DNA from: Diphasiastrum complanatum
Lineage: Eukaryota; Streptophyta; Lycopodiopsida; Lycopodiales; Lycopodiaceae
Direction of reading: 5' to 3'
Assembly: GCA_029204225.1 (NCBI GenBank)
Contig: CM055111.1
Span: 3,628,287 to 3,692,286, forward strand
DNA: 64,000 nt
This document shows, one piece after another, positions 36,681-47,700 of the stretch (the stretch's first letter is position 1; every line of letters begins with the position of its first letter). Both the position numbers and the translations under genes were made by a program. The notes below the pieces were generated by a model. The model was not told where the DNA came from. It ran no database searches and saw only the letters and a list, made by a program, of their open reading frames with translations.

Positions 36681-37083
36681 ATGGTCTTCAGTTCGAAAGA
36701 TAGCACAATCACAGATGAAAACATTGACCAAATAATTGCAAAACGAGAAGAAGCTATAGCTGAGCTTGACGATAAAATGAGGAAGTTTACTGAGAATGCC
36801 ATCAAATTCAAGATGGATGATACTGCTGGTTTTTATGACTTTGATGATAAAGATGAAAAGGAGGAAGAGAAGTTGAACCTGAAAAAGATGATTGCAAAGC
36901 ATTGGATTGAGCCGCCAAAGCGTGAACGAACGCGCAATTACTCTGAATCAGATTATTGCAAACAAGCAATGCGCACCGGAGGTCCAGCTAAAAGCCAAGA
37001 GAGCCTCAAATTCCTCGCATGCCTCAATTGCATGATTTTCAGTTCTTCAATGTTCAACGTTTAACAGAGCTATATGAAAAGGA
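36681..37083 (+). pseudogene. ISWI-type chromatin-remodelling ATPase fragment (HAND-domain region)
   Basis: The plus strand encodes MVFSSKDSTITDENIDQIIA, then FKMDDTAGFYDFDD, IEPPKRER, NYSESDY and GGPAK. After a 2-nt insertion near 36992, the next frame gives PRMPQLHDFQFFNVQRLTEL and YEKE. This is the stretch between the helicase core and the SANT/SLIDE domains of plant ISWI proteins (CHR11/CHR17 in Arabidopsis), which slide nucleosomes in the nucleus. No intron interrupts about 400 bp, suggesting an RNA-derived copy or a single captured exon. It lies antisense to F, inside F. The ATPase motor and DNA-binding domains are missing. The upstream codons from 36609 (MQWYKEHYKEL) may or may not belong. 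Non-functional as a remodeller. Confidence 0.85.
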
Positions 37084-37136
37084 AGGTCCGAATGATGGCA
37101 TGGAGACTAGCGTGAAGAGAGAGAAGATTTAGGTTG

Positions 37137-37180
37137 GGGCTTTAGGGTTAGGGTAGGTTAGGTTAGGCCTTTAGGGTTAG
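37137..37180. repeat. Short telomere-type motif cluster
   Basis: TTTAGGGTTAGGG occurs twice with TTAGG variants between. On the minus strand these are AAACCCTAA telo-box sequences, which are common in plant promoters of growth genes. Confidence 0.7.
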
Positions 37181-37743
37181 GGCTCATTTTTTTTTTCACT
37201 GAGTTGGCAAAATCTTCAAAATGAAGAAATGGGAAAAAAATTTACAAGAAAATAAAACTTCATGAATGAAGAATTGAAGTGCTTCTCTCCCAAATTCTCT
37301 ACTCAAATTAGAATTTGACCTCTTCCACAAGATTTGTCATATCTCCCTCAATTTTTAACCAAATTGGCTGCAAAGTGGCTTAGAATCAAGCTAAGAGTGA
37401 GATCTACAATCTTACAAAATTACAGTCAGAAATTTTGGATAAAAACTCAGCCAAAAATGGGAAAAACAGACTGCAAAAAGCTACAAATAGCTAAAATTGG
37501 AAAGAAAACACTAAAATGGCCATAACTTGGTCATTATAGCTCCAAATCAGGAAATCTCAGTACCTCCAGAAAGCTAAAAGAGAGGTCTATTGATATACAA
37601 CAAGAAACTACACAAAAAACGAGAATTATATAGTCAATAACTTAATCAAAGCTTGCTGGAAATTGAAAAATCAAGAAAGCTTAAACAAGAAACTCAACCA
37701 AATTTAACAAAAGCCACCAAATCTGATGGAGAAAGGATCTAAT
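37181..37743 (-). other. 5' leader of F
   Basis: A-rich non-coding stretch between the PBS and the first interior features, read on the minus strand. Confidence 0.4.
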
Positions 37744-37755
37744 GCTCTGATACCA
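37744..37755 (-). other. Primer-binding site of F
   Basis: The plus strand GCTCTGATACCA is the complement of TGGTATCAGAGC, matching initiator-Met tRNA, as in families A and B. It is separated from the LTR by a few bases that look mutated. Confidence 0.85.
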
Positions 37756-37759
37756 AAAT

Positions 37760-38146
37760 TTTCATGTGCCAACCTTAGCATTCAAACATCTAATCCAGTC
37801 ATTAAACATGAAATTACAATGGAAATGCAAGAAATCAAGAAACTAGTCAAAAATCAAGAAGATAGCTAAAAGTAGCAAAACTTCACCAAAATAGACAAAG
37901 TAAGGTATCTTTATTCATGATTATTGATCATTCACAAGATAGAGCCTGAATCTAGAGCATGATCATAGCTCTCATGTGACTTTAGGCACATGAGCCATTT
38001 TCTCCATCAAGAAAGCTCTCCAAGAGAAGAGGTTGTTCGAACCACTTTATTAACTGTCCTATTGACTAGTTCTAATCTAATTTAGCTCCATGGCTATATT
38101 TGGAAATTCATTAGTCTCATGGGCTAATTACATGCAGCACATGACA
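37760..38146 (-). repeat. 5' LTR of F, internally deleted
   Basis: It matches 32446-33004 but lacks about 160-170 bp in the middle (joined after CCAAGAGAAG). The end near the PBS is degenerate (TTTTCATGTGCC instead of TGTCATGTGCC). Confidence 0.8.
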
Positions 38147-38343
38147 TAAAGTCCACCACCAAACCATGCTTTTAGCCTCTTAGAAAATAGGAGATTTGGA
38201 ATTTGTCTCATATGAAAGCTATGGACAATGGATCTGAACTTTGCACATGCATTTTCACACATGTGGATAGGTCACCACACGTGTGGATCCACATAGATAT
38301 CAAGCAAATAACTTAATCAAGGTGAAAATTGTCAAATCTAACA

Positions 38344-39360
38344 AGATGTATGATTCAAGTGTCCTAATCTATAATGCCAAAGTAATGCCTTATTGACAAG
38401 AACAGAGGTCTTCAAGGCTTGACTTCTATCAGAATAACAATGAGTCAGTCTATATAAGTATCCATGCCTCTTGCTGTGTGCAAGGATCTTACTTGTCCTA
38501 TCGATAATTCGGTACTGATCAGACTCAAACTCTACCCTATGACCTAAATCAGTAATTCTACTTACTGATAACAGATTCATTGAGAGTTTAGGTGTATACA
38601 AAACATTTGATAGTGGTTTGATTTGATCATGTTGGAACTTCAATCTTATAGTGCCTTCACCTTTGATAGTATGTGTGCTATTGTCACCAATATGAACTAA
38701 TTTATTTGTACTATAAGGCATATAGTAGTGAAAATGCTCATGATGATTGGTCATATGTTGAGTAGCTCCCGAATCTAGAAACAAGAAATTATCAACTTGC
38801 ATCTTTTGGTCTTTGATCATAAACGCTCATTTGTCCATGTTGATTGTAGGATATTGATATGATACTACGACTACATTCGCCTATTGATCTGGTTGGTTAT
38901 TGGCATTCTTTTCTTTTAGAATTCTACAACCCTGAATCTCATGATTACTGCATTTGCAATACTTATAGAACTTCTTCTTCTTTGACTGTGGATTTGATAA
39001 TTGCTCTTGACTCTGTGTCGGCTTCTGATTTGATGTCGACTGCTTAGGGCTTTTCTTCTTCTGTCGCTTAGAACCTTTATTGACATATAGAGCGTGACAT
39101 GATGAAGTCGAAGAGGTGTCTTGACTTCTTCGATTATCTTCCTGCAACAATATAGTGATAACTCTAGTGAGAGTTAAATCTGAGTGTGTTGATATGATCA
39201 TCACCTAGTTTTCATATGTAGAAGACAAGCTTGATAGCAATTTCATAATTGCGTCTTGATCGTCGATGGTTGATTCGACATTTGCCATCTATTGCAAGAG
39301 ATTGTTAAACTGGATAATGTGATTCTGAAGTGAATCACCATTTCACATCTTGAGTGTGAA
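38344..39360 (-). pseudogene. Copia relic C3: gag end, zinc knuckle and protease
   Basis: On the minus strand, gag text (AIMKLLSSLSSTYEN, about 39210-39255) leads to a Lys/Ser/Gln-rich linker and a damaged knuckle (YCKCSNHEIQGC). The protease FLFLDSGATQHMTNH (38720-38770) follows, then NLLSVSRITDLG and the integrase zinc-binding start LLWHYRLGHL. It breaks at 38343, where LTR K begins. Stops and frame changes are frequent. It differs from A and B (SGATQH rather than SGASSH). Confidence 0.75.
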
Positions 39361-39481
39361 GTGATGAGAAAAATAATGATGGAACGGAAATTGCAAATAT
39401 CAATCAAGCTCTGAAACAAAACGAAACGAAACGAAGCAAAACTAGGTGAAACAAAGCGAAACTTGAACGAGTCTGATACTG
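39361..39481. other. Junction with AAACGAAACG-type short repeats
   Basis: A roughly 60-bp stretch of GAAAC/GAAGC repeats separates the gag relic from a misplaced RNase H piece, marking a rearrangement. Confidence 0.4.
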
Positions 39482-39880
39482 ACATGCCAAATGATTTCAT
39501 TAGCCATCTTTGCTGCTGCAATGTATTCTACTTCATAGGATGACTGAGTCACAATGGTTTGCTTCTTGTTGACCCAGAGAATGGCTGCTCCTGACATAAT
39601 GGTTTATCTTCCTGAGACACTTTTGCAGTCGTCCTTGAGAGATGCCCAGCTAGCATCATTGTAGGAATGCATCTGGAACCCTGCATCACGAGAATAACAC
39701 AAAAAAAAATCTTTCTTGAATTGAAGGTATTGCAAAATTTGTTTCGCAATCTTTCAATGAGTTGAGCCTGGATTCGTATAGAATTGGCTTATCTTGAACA
39801 CGACATAAGCAATGTCAGGACGTGTGTTATCTACAAGGTACATCAGCGATCCAATCAGCTTCCTGTATGGTGTAAGATCC
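39482..39880 (-). pseudogene. Duplicated RNase H segment of family C
   Basis: About 400 bp matches 40988-41386 at high identity and in the same orientation (MHLTPY-side to AATKMANE). It lies out of order, upstream of a gag relic on the minus strand, so it was placed here by rearrangement or as part of another truncated copy. Confidence 0.8.
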
Positions 39881-40114
39881 TATATGCTATATCATTCCTA
39901 CAATCCTCTAGAAAGTAGATAGGCACTGCTGATCTACGTTATACATTAATACAACATTCAACAAAACTGAACCAGTGTGCGAAATTGATAAAAACAAGTA
40001 AGTGAGATACACATGCGATAGCAAAGAGTAGTTCATTCAAGATCAGACAAAATTGAGGGTGATATGTGCGTAATAGCTATAGTATCATCTATTGATCCTC
40101 TTGATTTCGAGGGT
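39881..40114. other. Flank between the RNase H piece and the C1 LTR
   Basis: Nothing recognised. AGGGT at 40110-40114 is where a target duplication of C1 would lie. Confidence 0.3.
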
Positions 40115-40397
40115 TGTATGACAGACCCACACAATGCATTGGCGTGAGAGAGAATAGTGTTCTCTCACGAGTAGTGTCTCACTTACTAGCGGACTTCTTG
40201 GATCTCTATAGATTCTGCTTACAAAATTGTCTCGCTCACAGGCGGACTTCTTTTTTGTATATTTTCTATCTACTACTGTATGTATTTTATACATCTAGTA
40301 ATTGCTTACATTCAGAGTAGCATATCTGATTAGATATATTAAACAATCTATCAATAATCATGGATTACAAGAGAGGTGGATTAGGCCCGTCCTAACA
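40115..40397 (-). repeat. 3' LTR of copia relic C1 (283 bp)
   Basis: On the minus strand it starts TGTTAGGACGGGCC and ends CTGTCATACA. TATAAAAT lies near 40285. The PPT AAAGGAAGAA (40398-40407) precedes it. A sister LTR is at 43777-44025. Confidence 0.7.
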
Positions 40398-40665
40398 TTC
40401 TTCCTTTGACGTCATCATATCAGATCAGGATTTTTTGTACTTCATGGTACTTGCATGATCTTCATGATCCTTTGGAACGTGAAGGTCAAAAGATGTCCGG
40501 AAGATTTTTCTGTCGCTTCGAGTCGTTTGACTTTCACATCATTTGACTTTCTCCTGTGTATCACGAACATTTTTTTTTCACAAACATTTCACGTTCGTGT
40601 CTTTTCGTCAGGATGTTCGCGAACATTTTTGCTTTATGTCTTTTCGTCAAACTAAGAGCTGAAAG

Positions 40666-43600
40666 CTAGCAAAGCTTTGGTAATAGAAACGTTTTTCTCT
40701 TCAGCTCTCTCTTAAAGCGTGGTAGCTTGATGACTCCAAGACTACTCCTCTGTTTCTTGAACAAACATTTGTCTAAGGCCTTTGTAAAAATGTTAGCCAC
40801 CATTTTATTTGTTCCAATGAAAATAGTCTGCAGTATCTTCTTCTCGATCAGATCCCTTATCAAGTGATACTTGATTGCGATGTGTTTTGTTCTTGAGTGA
40901 AACACAAGATCCTTTGTCAGATGTCTTGTCCATCTGCAAAATCAAAGGCTCATTCCTTGTTTCACCCAGTTCGTCAAGGAATTGTTTGAGCCAAATGATT
41001 TCATTAGCCATCTTTGTTGCTGCAATGTACTCTACTTCGTAGGATGACTGAGCCACAATGGTTTGCTTCTTGCTGACCCAAAGAATGGCTGCTCCTGACG
41101 CGATGGTGTATCCTCTTGCGACACTTTTGCAGTTGTCCTTGAGAGATGCCCAGCTAGCATCACTGTAGGAATGCATCTGGAACCCTGCATCACGAGAATA
41201 ATACAAAAAAAAAATCTTTCGTGTATTGAAGTGTTGCAAAATTTGTTTCGCAATCTTCCAATGAGTTGAGCCTGGATTCGTATAGAATTGGCTTATTCTG
41301 AACATGGCATAAGCAATGTCAGGACATGTGTTATCTACAAGGTACATCAGCGATCCGATCAGCTTCTTGTATGGTGTAAGATGCATCAATTCTCTTTTTT
41401 CTTAAGTCTTTGAACAGTCTTCATTCGTCACGACTGTTCTCGCAAGCATTGGAGTATTTGTTCTTTTGCAACTCATCATCCCAAAATCTTCTAGGATTTT
41501 CTAGGTATATCTGGACTAATGAAGGTATAATTTACCTCCCTCATAGTCCTGTCAACCTGTAAGCCAAGATAACATTTGGCTTTTCCCAGTTTTGCAATCT
41601 CGAAATGTTTTGAGATGTCATACTCCATCTCAGCAATAAGTTTTGCACTTTTGTAGAATATCAAAGTGTTGTCCACATATACAGCTACAATGATAATTTT
41701 TCCATCTATAATTCCTACATAAATATTGGAATCAGCCATTAGTGGCTTGAATCCCAAGGATTTCAGGACTTAATCTTTCTTCTTATACCATTGTCGCACT
41801 GATTGCTTCAGACCACAGATACTCCTGTGCATTCTACATGCATAAGTGGGAAGTGAATTTGAAATGTAGCTTGGCGGTTGATCCATGTAGACCTCTTCGT
41901 CTAGCTCACCATGCAAGAACGCTGTTTTCTCCTCCTTGACGTGAATCCTTAGATCATAAGCAGCTGCATATGCAAACAATAGACGTAGAGATGAACGTTT
42001 CACGACAAAAGAGAAGGTCTCAGCATAGTCAATACCATACTCTGAGAAAATCCCTTCGCTACAAGTCTGGCTTTATACTTAGAAATATCTCCATTCGGTC
42101 CATACTTCAGCTTGTATACCCACTTGCATTTTACAGTCTTTCACTTGTATAGTAATGGCTGCAACGTCCAGACCTGATTCTTCCTCATGGATTCCATCTC
42201 CTCATTCATGGCTTGGATCCATTTGTCATTGTTACATACCTATGTAACTAGCAGTACTTCAGACCCCTAATAGTCCATTTAGTGTTGGGGGCTATATGAC
42301 AAGGTACCCTTAGGATTAAGGGTATGTGCCCTTGGATAAAGACAGGCAAGTGACTATACCTTAGTTGGAGGTATGGGGTCACGTGACCCTTGGATAAGGG
42401 GTACTATTAAGGGTAGGTGCCTTAGATTAAGGTACTAGTGTCCTTGATTAAGGGCAAGGTAGGTGTCTATGCCTTGGATGGAGGTATGGAACCTAGTGAG
42501 GTGTTAGAAAGTCATTGGATGACTATTTTTCTAAACCTTGGGCCTCAACCTTGAACCATATCACTTTATTGGTCTAGGACCAAAGTATACTTGCACAACT
42601 TGGGCAATGGGACCTAGTAGGAGGGCGCCCTTCTAAAGTGTCCATTGAGTCCCCAACTCCCACAAGAAAGACATTCAAAGAGTCATAGGTTATGGAAGGA
42701 GGCTCTTGACATTCCATAAGCCTATGGAGGCTCTTGGAGATTCTTTAACTCCCCTAGGCTTCTATCTCTCTCATTGGATGAGCATGGAACTCCATGGTGC
42801 ATTGGGGGTCCATGGGCCATCTATATGAGGGTAGTAGGGTGCCCATTGTGGAGGAGAGATCTCTCTTGTTTGCTTGGCTTATGCTCTAGTGTTGCTACTA
42901 GTGTGTAGAGTGCTTTCTTGTGGTAGTATGATTGAGGTTTGGATCTTGCTTATGGTATGGGACATAAGTAGGGTTTGGATCTTGAGTATGCTATGGAGTG
43001 TTGTGGTATGCTTGTGATTTGTTTATGGTTAGCAAGGGGGGCTAGATAGGTCTTGCTTGGAGCTTGGATCTAGCTATGGTTGGGTGGTGAATACTTGAGG
43101 CCAGCTTGTTATCTATCTTTGTGTTTAAAGAGTAGGGACATAGGTGGAGGAGAGATCCTTGGAGGCTTGCAGATCCTTACTTGCAGGTGGAGGCATCCTA
43201 GCTTGGAGTTTGGAAGCATCCTGAAGCTTGCAGGTTGCTTGGAGGACATTTGGAGGCTCTACCTTAAGTTTGGAGGACTTCCTAACCTCTACTTGTAGAA
43301 GTCCTTCTCTGGACATTCAATTGCTTCTTCGAATGTTTGTGGTTCTCCACTGAATCCATGAAACTCTTTTGATGTAGAAGCTGAGCTACTTGGCACAAAT
43401 CTTGTTGGCGCTCTTTGTTCTCTTGTTGATCTTCTAGGAGATCCTTATAGAACTGCAATGCTCTTGTCTTTATCTGCTCTGCTAGGTCCAAAACCATTTT
43501 GGTTTACAGGTATCGTAGCAGTAGGCTACCTTGCGAATCTTTCTTCGTCTGATTCGTCACTCAAATGAGGTGCGACTCAAACATCTTTGTCTGAGTGTTC

Positions 43601-43776
43601 GTCCTCTGCTCCCTATGTCATAGTTGGTAGATCATAGTACTATCTTGCAAAAACTTCATAACTAACAGGATCACGGTTGGCCATTGTTCTGCTCTCATCA
43701 AATTTGACATCTCTGATTGTCTTCATTGTGTTTGTCTCTGGCATATAGACTCTATAGTATGACGAATGATTGTCAG
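40666..43776 (-). pseudogene. Copia relic C1: integrase tail, RT and RNase H, split by an insertion
   Basis: Read on the minus strand. The integrase C-terminal end and linker (SSYYRVYMPETNT, RRSTREQRAPTRF, EPQTFEEAIE) lie at 43310-43776. RT starts ([14 protein letters not shown]) near 42130 and has FLHGELDEEVYMDQ and YGLKQ-like CGLKQSVRQWY at 41770-41960. The YVDD loop has become YVDN at about 41655-41680, losing a catalytic Asp. RNase H has SYSDASWASLKDN and SSYEVEYIAATKMANE, ending with HIAIKYHLIRDL near 40860. Numerous stops and frameshifts occur. The element is 5'-truncated where it abuts the C2 LTR. Confidence 0.85.
42230..43300 (+). mobile_element. Insertion of about 1.07 kb in the C1 RT gene, possible solo LTR
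   Basis: It starts TGTTACATACC inside the codons for PEKDKW of the C relic. GTCAT at 42225-42229 and GTCCT at 43301-43305 would be a 5-bp duplication with one mismatch. A TATA-like CTATATGAGG lies at about 42823. Inside are degenerate CCCTTGGATTAAGGG-type direct repeats (42300-42480) and GGAGG/CTTGCAGG-type repeats (43140-43270). The start is a tight palindrome (GTTACATACCTATGTAAC). The right end lacks the usual CA, so the class is uncertain. Confidence 0.55.
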
Positions 43777-44068
43777 AGAAAATAGTGTTCTCTCATGAGT
43801 AGCGTCTCGCTTACTAGCAGACTTCTTGGATCTCCATAGATCCTGCTTATAAAATTGTCTCACTCATAGGCGGACTTCTATTCTATATATTTTCTATCTG
43901 CTACTGTATGTATTTTATAATCTAGTAATTGCATACATTTAGAGTAGCATATATGATTAGATAGATTAAACAATCTATAACTAATCATGGATTACAAGAG
44001 AGGTGAGTTAGGCACGTCCTAACGTTCTTCCGCTGATGTCATCATATCAGATCATGATTTTTGTACTT
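43777..44068 (-). repeat. C2: second family-C LTR with PPT and 3' UTR start
   Basis: The LTR 43777-44025 matches 40146-40397. PPT-like CGGAAGAA follows, and the 3' UTR text matches 40398-40440. B1 is inserted at 44074. Confidence 0.75.
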
Positions 44069-44073
44069 GGATG
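44069..44073. other. Target duplication of B1, left copy
   Basis: GGATG, repeated at 50235-50239 on the other side of B1. Confidence 0.9.
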
Positions 44074-44755
44074 TGTAAAAATTACAGAAAATAAGGATCC
44101 TAAAACACTTGAAATGATGAGGGAAACAATAGATTATGATTTCATAAGATTAGCACAAGTTGAACCATCAAAATCCATCAAAAATCTATGCTTGAACCTC
44201 ACTAAATGGCCCAAATCCTTGAAGAAGGCTTCACACGTGTGAAAGTACGGCCTCCCACAGTCTGAGTACTGTACACCAGACCTACATTCAATCCTATAAT
44301 CATTAGTAATCACAAGTACTCAAACAATTATGAACATAGAGAGCAATTGCACCATTATGAGAGAAAAATCATGAAATTGCTTGATTGATTTTGGTGAGAT
44401 ATCATCACCTATATATACATGATCCATCACGGTTTTGGGCAGGTATGAGTAGCCCTAAACCTATCCCTAATGCTAATTTTGGTGGATCTTTCATCCCTAC
44501 CAAGTTAGGGTTGGAATCTTGGAGATCCCTCAACAATGCAAAAACTACCAAAAATAGCTCCTATTTTTTCTCCCTTGTATCTAAGCATAATTTGGACTCA
44601 TTCCAAAGGTTCTAACACTTAGGTCTACTTGAGAACATCCTTATGAATGGAATCCTATGCTATTTGGCACGTGTGACAAGCCACATCATGACCATCTAAC
44701 TATTTACAAGTCATATGACCAAAACTAGTCAAGCTAGAATTGTGAATTTTTAACA
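44074..44755 (-). repeat. 3' LTR of B1 (682 bp)
   Basis: It carries CACACGTGTG at 44232-44241 and a TATA box (complement of TATATATA) near 44410. Confidence 0.95.
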
Positions 44756-44768
44756 CTCCTCCTCACTA
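44756..44768 (-). other. Polypurine tract of B1
   Basis: On the minus strand, AGTGAGGAGGAG lies between the stop codon area and the LTR, the same tract as in family A. Confidence 0.9.
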
Positions 44769-44769
44769 T

Positions 44770-47700
44770 CTAGCTTGGTTCAATCATTGCTTTACTAATC
44801 ACTCCAAGTGATGATCTGAACTTCATAAAAGGTGTCTTTTGAAGTGGTTTAGTAAGTAGATCAGCTACACATTCATTGCTTGGAACATGCTCCAAAGCAA
44901 TCTCCTTGGCTTGCACCATTTCTCTCACAAAGTGATGGCATATCTCAATGTGCTTCGATCTTGCATGGAAGATTGGGTTAGATGCAAGGTGTTGGACTGA
45001 TATATTGTCATTGTAGATGATTGGTGCCTCCTCTGAATCCATGATCTTTAGTTCCACCAATAATCTCTTGATCCAAAGTACCTCCTTTGTAGTGGTTGTC
45101 AAAGCTTTGTACTCGGCCTCGGTTGAAGATAGAGATATAGTTTCTTGCTTTTTTGAAAGCCATGAAACCACACCTTCTCCTATGAAAGTTGAATAGGCAC
45201 TTGTTGATTTCCTATCCCTCTTGTCCCCTGCAAAATCTGAATCACTAAATGCATGAAGGTTAATCACATCTCCTCTATATAGAATCCCAAAATCCAATGT
45301 ACCCGAGATGTATCTTAGAATCCTCTTAGCCTTTTTCCAATGGATATTCAATGGATTTTGCATGGATTGGCTCAACCTACATACACTAAAGCTAAGATCT
45401 GGTCTAGTTATAGTGATCCACATTAAGGAACCTATAAGTTGCCTAAACAAAGTGATGTCCATGAAGGATCTTTCATCATCTTCATTTGGCACTTTTACAT
45501 CTTGCTCCATTGGTGTGTCAACACTTTTGCATACTTCCATCTTAAACTTCTTCAAAAGAATTTGAGCATAGTTTACTTGACTTATAAAGATAAAATCAGA
45601 CCCTCTAAGTACTTCTATGCCTAAGATGAAGTGAAGACACCCTAGATCTACCATCTTGAACTCTAAGGATAGATCTATCTTGATTTTTTCAATACCATCA
45701 ACACTATTTCCACTAATGATGACGTCATCTACATAAATGAGTAAAAGTACAATACCAACATCATCAAACTTAATGTAAAGAGTGGGATCATATTCACTTT
45801 GAACAAAAGAAAGTGAAATAAGATAGCAATGTAGTCTTGAATTCCAAGATCTCGAGGCTTGCTTCAAGCCATAGATGCTTCTTTGGAGATGGCATACTTT
45901 GTTCTCCATTCCATGCTTGATGAACCCTTGTGGCTGCTCCATATAGATATCCTCTTCCAAAAAACCATTCAAGAAAGCATTAGAGACATCCATTTGACAT
46001 AGAATCCATCCAAAATGTGATGCAAGTGCAATGATTAGTCTTATTGTGACCATCTTGGCCACGGGTGCAAAAGTTTCCTCATAGTCTATCCCTCTCTCTT
46101 GAGCATAACCTTTTGCAACTAATCTTGCTTTATGTTTGTTAACACTCCCATTTGCATTCAACTTAAGCTTGAAGACCCACTTGCATCCTATTACATTCCT
46201 TTGAGGTCTCTCAACAAGCAACCAAGTTTCATTCTCAATCAGGGCATCATACTCATCCAACATAGCTTTATACCATTCTTTGGAGTTCAATGCATCTTCA
46301 ACATTAGACGGTTCTTCAAAACTAGATAAAGCATAAGAAGTGGATGAGATACCCTCAACTTGCTGTTCTTTGCCTTGATATGTGAGCCTTGATGGCTCCA
46401 CTTTTGCCCTTGAAGATCTCCTTGGTGTGATAGGTGGGTTTGGTGCTTGCTCCTCCATGAGCTCCTCCTCAAAACCAAGATCTTGCTCCTCGGCCATCTT
46501 CTTCTTGATTGTTGGAGCACTTGAGCCTTCTTCAAGCATATGCATATGATGTTCATCAAAGATGAAATCCCTTGAAACAACAAATTTGTTCAAGGATGGG
46601 AGATAGACTTTGTAGCCCTTGCTTGAGCTTGCATATCCAAGCATGATCCCTCTTGTGGAAGATGGATCCTCCTTGGTTCTTGTTTCCAATGGCACATGCA
46701 CATAACATATACACCCAAAAACTTTCAAGTGATTAAGATTAGGTCTCTTTCCATACAACATCTCATAAGGAGTTTTGCCTTCAATTGCTTTGCAAGACAC
46801 CCTATTCATCAAGTAGTTTGCACATACAAGAGACTCACCCCAAAAGGATTTGGGAAAACAAGCATCTAATCTTAAAGCCTTAGAACATTCACATAATGTT
46901 CTATTCCTTCTTTCAGCAACTCCATTTTGTTGAGGAGTGTAAGGACAAGAAGTCTCTTTCTTGATCCCTTCCTCCTCACAAAAGGCCTTGAACTCATTGG
47001 AGATGAATTCTCCACCATTGTCACTTCTAAGAATCTTGATGCTATGATTATGATGCTTTTCCACAAACAACTTGAACTTTACAAAAGTATCAAATACTTG
47101 AGACTTGAAGGAAAGTAAGAACACCCAACAATATCTTGAGTAGTCATCAATGAAGGTTAAAAACATGGATGAACCTCCATTAGATTTGGTACTAGCAATG
47201 TGCACATCCGAGTGTATGAGTTCAAGAGGATGAGATGACTTTGTGATGGAGTTAGGAAACACCTTCTTATGTGCCTTGGATAAGGCACAAGCTTCACAAA
47301 CCTTGTCTTCCTTCCCAATAGACCTTGGTAGGCCTAAAGCATACTCCTCCTTGATCATAGCCTCCATGGAACCCGAGTTGACATGTCCAAGTCTTTTGTG
47401 CCATAAAGTAAAGGTAGATATCTTGCTCTTCTCGGCCAACATGACAACATTAGTATCCACAAATGCATCCAGCTTATAAAGTTTGCCAAGTCTAGTGCCC
47501 TTAGCCACTATCTTACCCTTCTTCTTGATGAAACATTCATTTGAAGCAAAGTCAACATTGAAACCATTGTCTACCATTTGGCCAACACTTAGTAGATTCT
47601 TTGTTATTGTAGGAATGTACAAAACACCTTCTATGTTGATCTTTTTGGAAGATCCTAAGCAAAGGGGAATGCTACCAACTCCTTCAATCTTACAAGCTTC

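Larger units (their letters stand above)
32446..38146 (-). mobile_element. F: LTR retroelement without recognisable pol, minus strand
   Basis: Two related LTRs lie at 32446-33004 and about 37760-38146. On the minus strand a PBS complementary to initiator-Met tRNA (37744-37755) follows the right LTR, with a few extra bases between, and a PPT (33005-33018) precedes the left one. The flanking 5-mers GAAAG and TAAAG differ at one base, consistent with an aged target duplication. The roughly 4.7-kb interior has gag-like frames only, plus tandem repeats and an ISWI gene fragment. I see no protease, integrase, RT or RNase H, so it would need enzymes from another element (LARD or TR-GAG-like). Confidence 0.75.
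31954..38177. mobile_element. G: small terminal-inverted-repeat element interrupted by F
   Basis: Outer 22-bp inverted repeats lie at 31954-31975 and 38156-38177 (GGCTAAAAGCATG...GGTGG, one mismatch). Removing F leaves about 520 bp, MITE-sized and non-coding, with an internal 176-bp tandem duplication. No clear target duplication was found, so the class is uncertain. Confidence 0.5.
31450..38343 (-). repeat. LTR K: diverged A-like LTR, minus strand, split by G and F (left end approximate)
   Basis: On the minus strand it starts TGTTAGATTTGACAATTTTC at 38343. It carries CACACGTGTGG and a following CATGTGTGAAA (38276 leftward) with the same 11-12-nt spacing as the first palindrome of the A LTR. 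After the nested insert (31954-38177) it resumes with A-like phrases: CTAGAATCTAGG, TCACACGTG, GTACTTGATC, TTTTATGCATGAT, and CACACGTGTG at 31628. The order matches the A LTR, but most other bases differ. The left end near 31450 is estimated from the A LTR. The LTR starts exactly where the copia relic at 38344 breaks. Confidence 0.55.

Noticed and set aside
37137-37180. Chromosome end or large interstitial telomere
   Set aside because: Only about 45 bp of mixed TTTAGGG and TTAGG motifs inside a retroelement.
44385-44615. 76-codon frame repeated in all B LTRs (49864, 50551, 55912)
   Set aside because: Same reason: LTR sequence shared by young copies. It also runs antisense to LTR transcription and lacks motifs.
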